Below are positions 62,490 to 64,000 of a stretch of DNA of 64,000 nt, piece after piece. The notes under the pieces were generated by a model. That model was not told where the DNA came from, made no database searches, and saw only the letters and a list, made by a program, of their open reading frames with translations. Each line of letters starts with the position of its first letter. The first letter of the stretch is position 1. The DNA lies in the NCBI RefSeq assembly GCF_000005825.2, contig NC_013791.2, positions 3,286,001 to 3,350,000 of the forward strand. The letters run 5' to 3'. Source of the DNA: Alkalihalophilus pseudofirmus OF4 (GTDB taxonomy: Bacteria; Bacillota; Bacilli; Bacillales; Bacillaceae_D). Made by a program: the position numbers and the translations under genes.

Positions 62490-64000
62490 ATGACTGTAAC
62501 TGAGCTTTTCAAATTCAAAAATGAAAGAATCAAGGTATTGCATTTTACATGGTTCGCTTTCTTTATTTCCTTTTTCACTTGGTATAATATGGCGCCTCTT
62601 GCAACAACAATGCTTGAAACTATGGACTGGTTAACCCCTCAGCATATTGCAGCTCTAGGTATTTGTAATGTTGCCCTAACCATACCAGCCCGTGTAATTA
62701 TTGGTACGTTGTTAGATAAATACGGTCCTAGAAAGGTCTATTCAGCATTACTGATTATCATGTCCTTCCCCGCTATCGTATTTGCTTTTGGAGATAGTTG
62801 GGCACAATTAATGATTGCCCGTTTAGTACTTGGAAGTATTGGCGCTAGTTTTGTAATCGGGATTAGAATGGTTGCTGAATGGTTCCCTCCAAAAAGCATT
62901 GGTTTTGCAGAAGGAATTTATGGCGGTTGGGGAAATTTCGGGTCCGCAGTAGCTGCTATGCTTCTTCCTTGGTTCGCTCTTACTCTATTAGGTGGAGATG
63001 AGGGATGGAGATATGCACTAGCTTTCACTGGAGTAGTATGTTTTGTTTATGGGTTCATCTATTATTTTAATGTTAAAGATACTCCAGATGGAAAAGAGTT
63101 TATTAGACCCAAGAGAAGCGGGGCACTAGAAGTGAGCAGCTGGGGAGATCTAGCACAATTAATCTTCTGGACGTTACCACTCGGGGGAGCACTAGCCCTT
63201 AGTGCATGGAGACTTGCAAACCTCGGTTTCATCTCAAATACGGCTCTCTATCTTGTATATGCAGTCATTGGTATCACCCTTATCTATCAAATTTTCATGA
63301 TTTTAAAAGTGAACATACCTATCCTAAAAAAAGGAGTACCTGAGGATGATCGCTATAAATTCAAAAATGTCGGTGCTCTAAACAGTACTTACTTTGCTAA
63401 TTTTGGAGCTGAATTAGCCATTGTTTCCATGCTTCCAATGTTTTTTCAATTAACATTCTCTCTCTCTGCCTCTCAAGCTGGTCTTATTGCCGCCTCATTC
63501 GCCTTTGTGAACTTGTTAGCCAGACCTCTAGGCGGAATACTATCTGATCGGATGGGCAGCAGAAGAAAAGTGATGCTTATCTACATGTTCGGAATTACCC
63601 TCGGTCTTTTCGGAATGGGATTTATGGATTCTAGCTGGCCGCTTATATTTGCTGTCGCCATTACCGTCTTAACGTCCATGTTTATCCAAGGTGCCGAAGG
63701 GGCTACTTTTGCCGTGATTCCTATGATTAAAAAGAGAGTAACAGGTCAAATTGCAGGAATGGCTGGAGCTTACGGGAATGTTGGAGCGACTATTTATTTA
63801 ACTCTTTACACTTTTGTAACGCCTCAACAGTTCTTTTTTATCCTTGCCACAGGGGCATTAGGCAGCTTTATTATTTGCTTCTTTACACTGGAAGAGCCTA
63901 AAAATTCATTTAGCGAGGAATATTATCTTTCCTCAGATGAATTAAAATCAGAGGAAGAGGAAGTTTCTCAAACCATCAATGAAGAAGGACTTAAAAGAAA
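62490..64000 (+). CDS. MFS nitrate/nitrite transporter (NNP family, 3' end outside window)
   Basis: At least 503 residues, open to the window end. ATG behind TAGGAGGACTAG. Twelve-helix MFS pattern with NNP signatures: the MFS loop GTLLDKYGPRKVY, first nitrate motif GIYGGWGNFGSAVAAMLLP (about 145-165), second motif GAEGATFAVIPMI (about 400) and GMAGAYGNVGAT. An Arg in helix 2 (IPARVIIG) and RPLGGILSDRMGSRR in helix 8 fit nitrate binding. An acidic cytosolic tail follows. It imports nitrate or exchanges nitrite (NarK/NasA); which one is not decided. Confidence 0.92.
   Translation, partial: MTVTELFKFKNERIKVLHFTWFAFFISFFTWYNMAPLATTMLETMDWLTPQHIAALGICNVALTIPARVIIGTLLDKYGPRKVYSALLIIMSFPAIVFAFGDSWAQLMIARLVLGSIGASFVIGIRMVAEWFPPKSIGFAEGIYGGWGNFGSAVAAMLLPWFALTLLGGDEGWRYALAFTGVVCFVYGFIYYFNVKDTPDGKEFIRPKRSGALEVSSWGDLAQLIFWTLPLGGALALSAWRLANLGFISNTALYLVYAVIGITLIYQIFMILKVNIPILKKGVPEDDRYKFKNVGALNSTYFANFGAELAIVSMLPMFFQLTFSLSASQAGLIAASFAFVNLLARPLGGILSDRMGSRRKVMLIYMFGITLGLFGMGFMDSSWPLIFAVAITVLTSMFIQGAEGATFAVIPMIKKRVTGQIAGMAGAYGNVGATIYLTLYTFVTPQQFFFILATGALGSFIICFFTLEEPKNSFSEEYYLSSDELKSEEEEVSQTINEEGLKR

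Overview
The window is a chromosomal segment of a low-to-moderate GC Firmicute of the family Bacillaceae. Gene order matches the Bacillus block ctpB-minJ-csbA-uvrBA-yvlBCD-hprK-lgt-yvoD-ppaX-yvoF-hisZGDBHAFIE-yvcD-trxB-yvcI-rapZ-yvcK-whiA-crh-clpP-rpoN-cggR-gap-pgk-tpiA-gpmI-eno-secG-est-rnr-smpB-ssrA, and spore genes are present (sspH, ctpB). A cell-wall-polymer locus suggests an alkaliphilic lineage, but the sequence does not prove that. Most genes lie on the minus strand.

Layout. 1-3.1 kb (plus): the tail of an ABC transporter, its permease, a DUF3243 protein, a membrane diguanylate cyclase and sspH. 3.5-8.4 kb: a small basic protein, a DAACS symporter, a zinc alcohol dehydrogenase, and glpD behind a GlpP-type leader terminator. 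9.1-13.2 kb: a LytR-CpsA-Psr protein and a very unusual 1000-residue protein fusing a gamma-glutamyltransferase to a processive GT2 glycosyltransferase. 13.7-14.7 kb: a Cys-rich copper-storage-like protein and two small membrane or secreted proteins. 14.9-19.1 kb: a LAGLIDADG endonuclease gene facing ssrA (tmRNA), then smpB and rnr. 19.1-29.3 kb: two hydrolases, secG and the CggR-controlled glycolytic operon. 29.4-38.8 kb: rpoN, clpP (CtsR-controlled), crh, whiA, yvcK, rapZ, a Nudix gene, trxB and a TPR protein. 38.9-47.8 kb: a DoxX protein behind FNR/Rex-like boxes, the whole histidine operon, an acyltransferase and ppaX. 47.8-62 kb: yvoD, lgt, hprK, yvlDCB, uvrA, uvrB, csbA, minJ and ctpB. 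62.5-64 kb (plus): a nitrate/nitrite transporter cut by the window end.

The strongest unusual finding is that ssrA is interrupted inside its T-loop by a 278-nt group I intron. P1, P3, P7, P8 and P9 can be drawn by eye, and removing the intron restores a perfect 7-nt T-loop. A single-motif LAGLIDADG endonuclease gene lies about 50 bp beyond the tmRNA 3' end, outside the intron and on the opposite strand, an arrangement that recalls collaborative homing. The second is the secreted GGT / membrane GT2 fusion next to an LCP ligase, which suggests a dedicated machinery for a glutamate- and sugar-containing wall polymer.

Intergenic space also carries a family of about 380-bp composite inverted repeats (arm A and arm B), expanded into tandem arrays at 59.3-60.5 kb. 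There is a precise 21-bp tandem repeat upstream of the his operon and a three-hairpin repeat between rpoN and clpP. Regulatory sites readable by eye are the CggR operator, the CtsR operator over the clpP promoter, FNR/Rex-like palindromes, and many intrinsic terminators. Positions and starts were read by eye; no database search was run.
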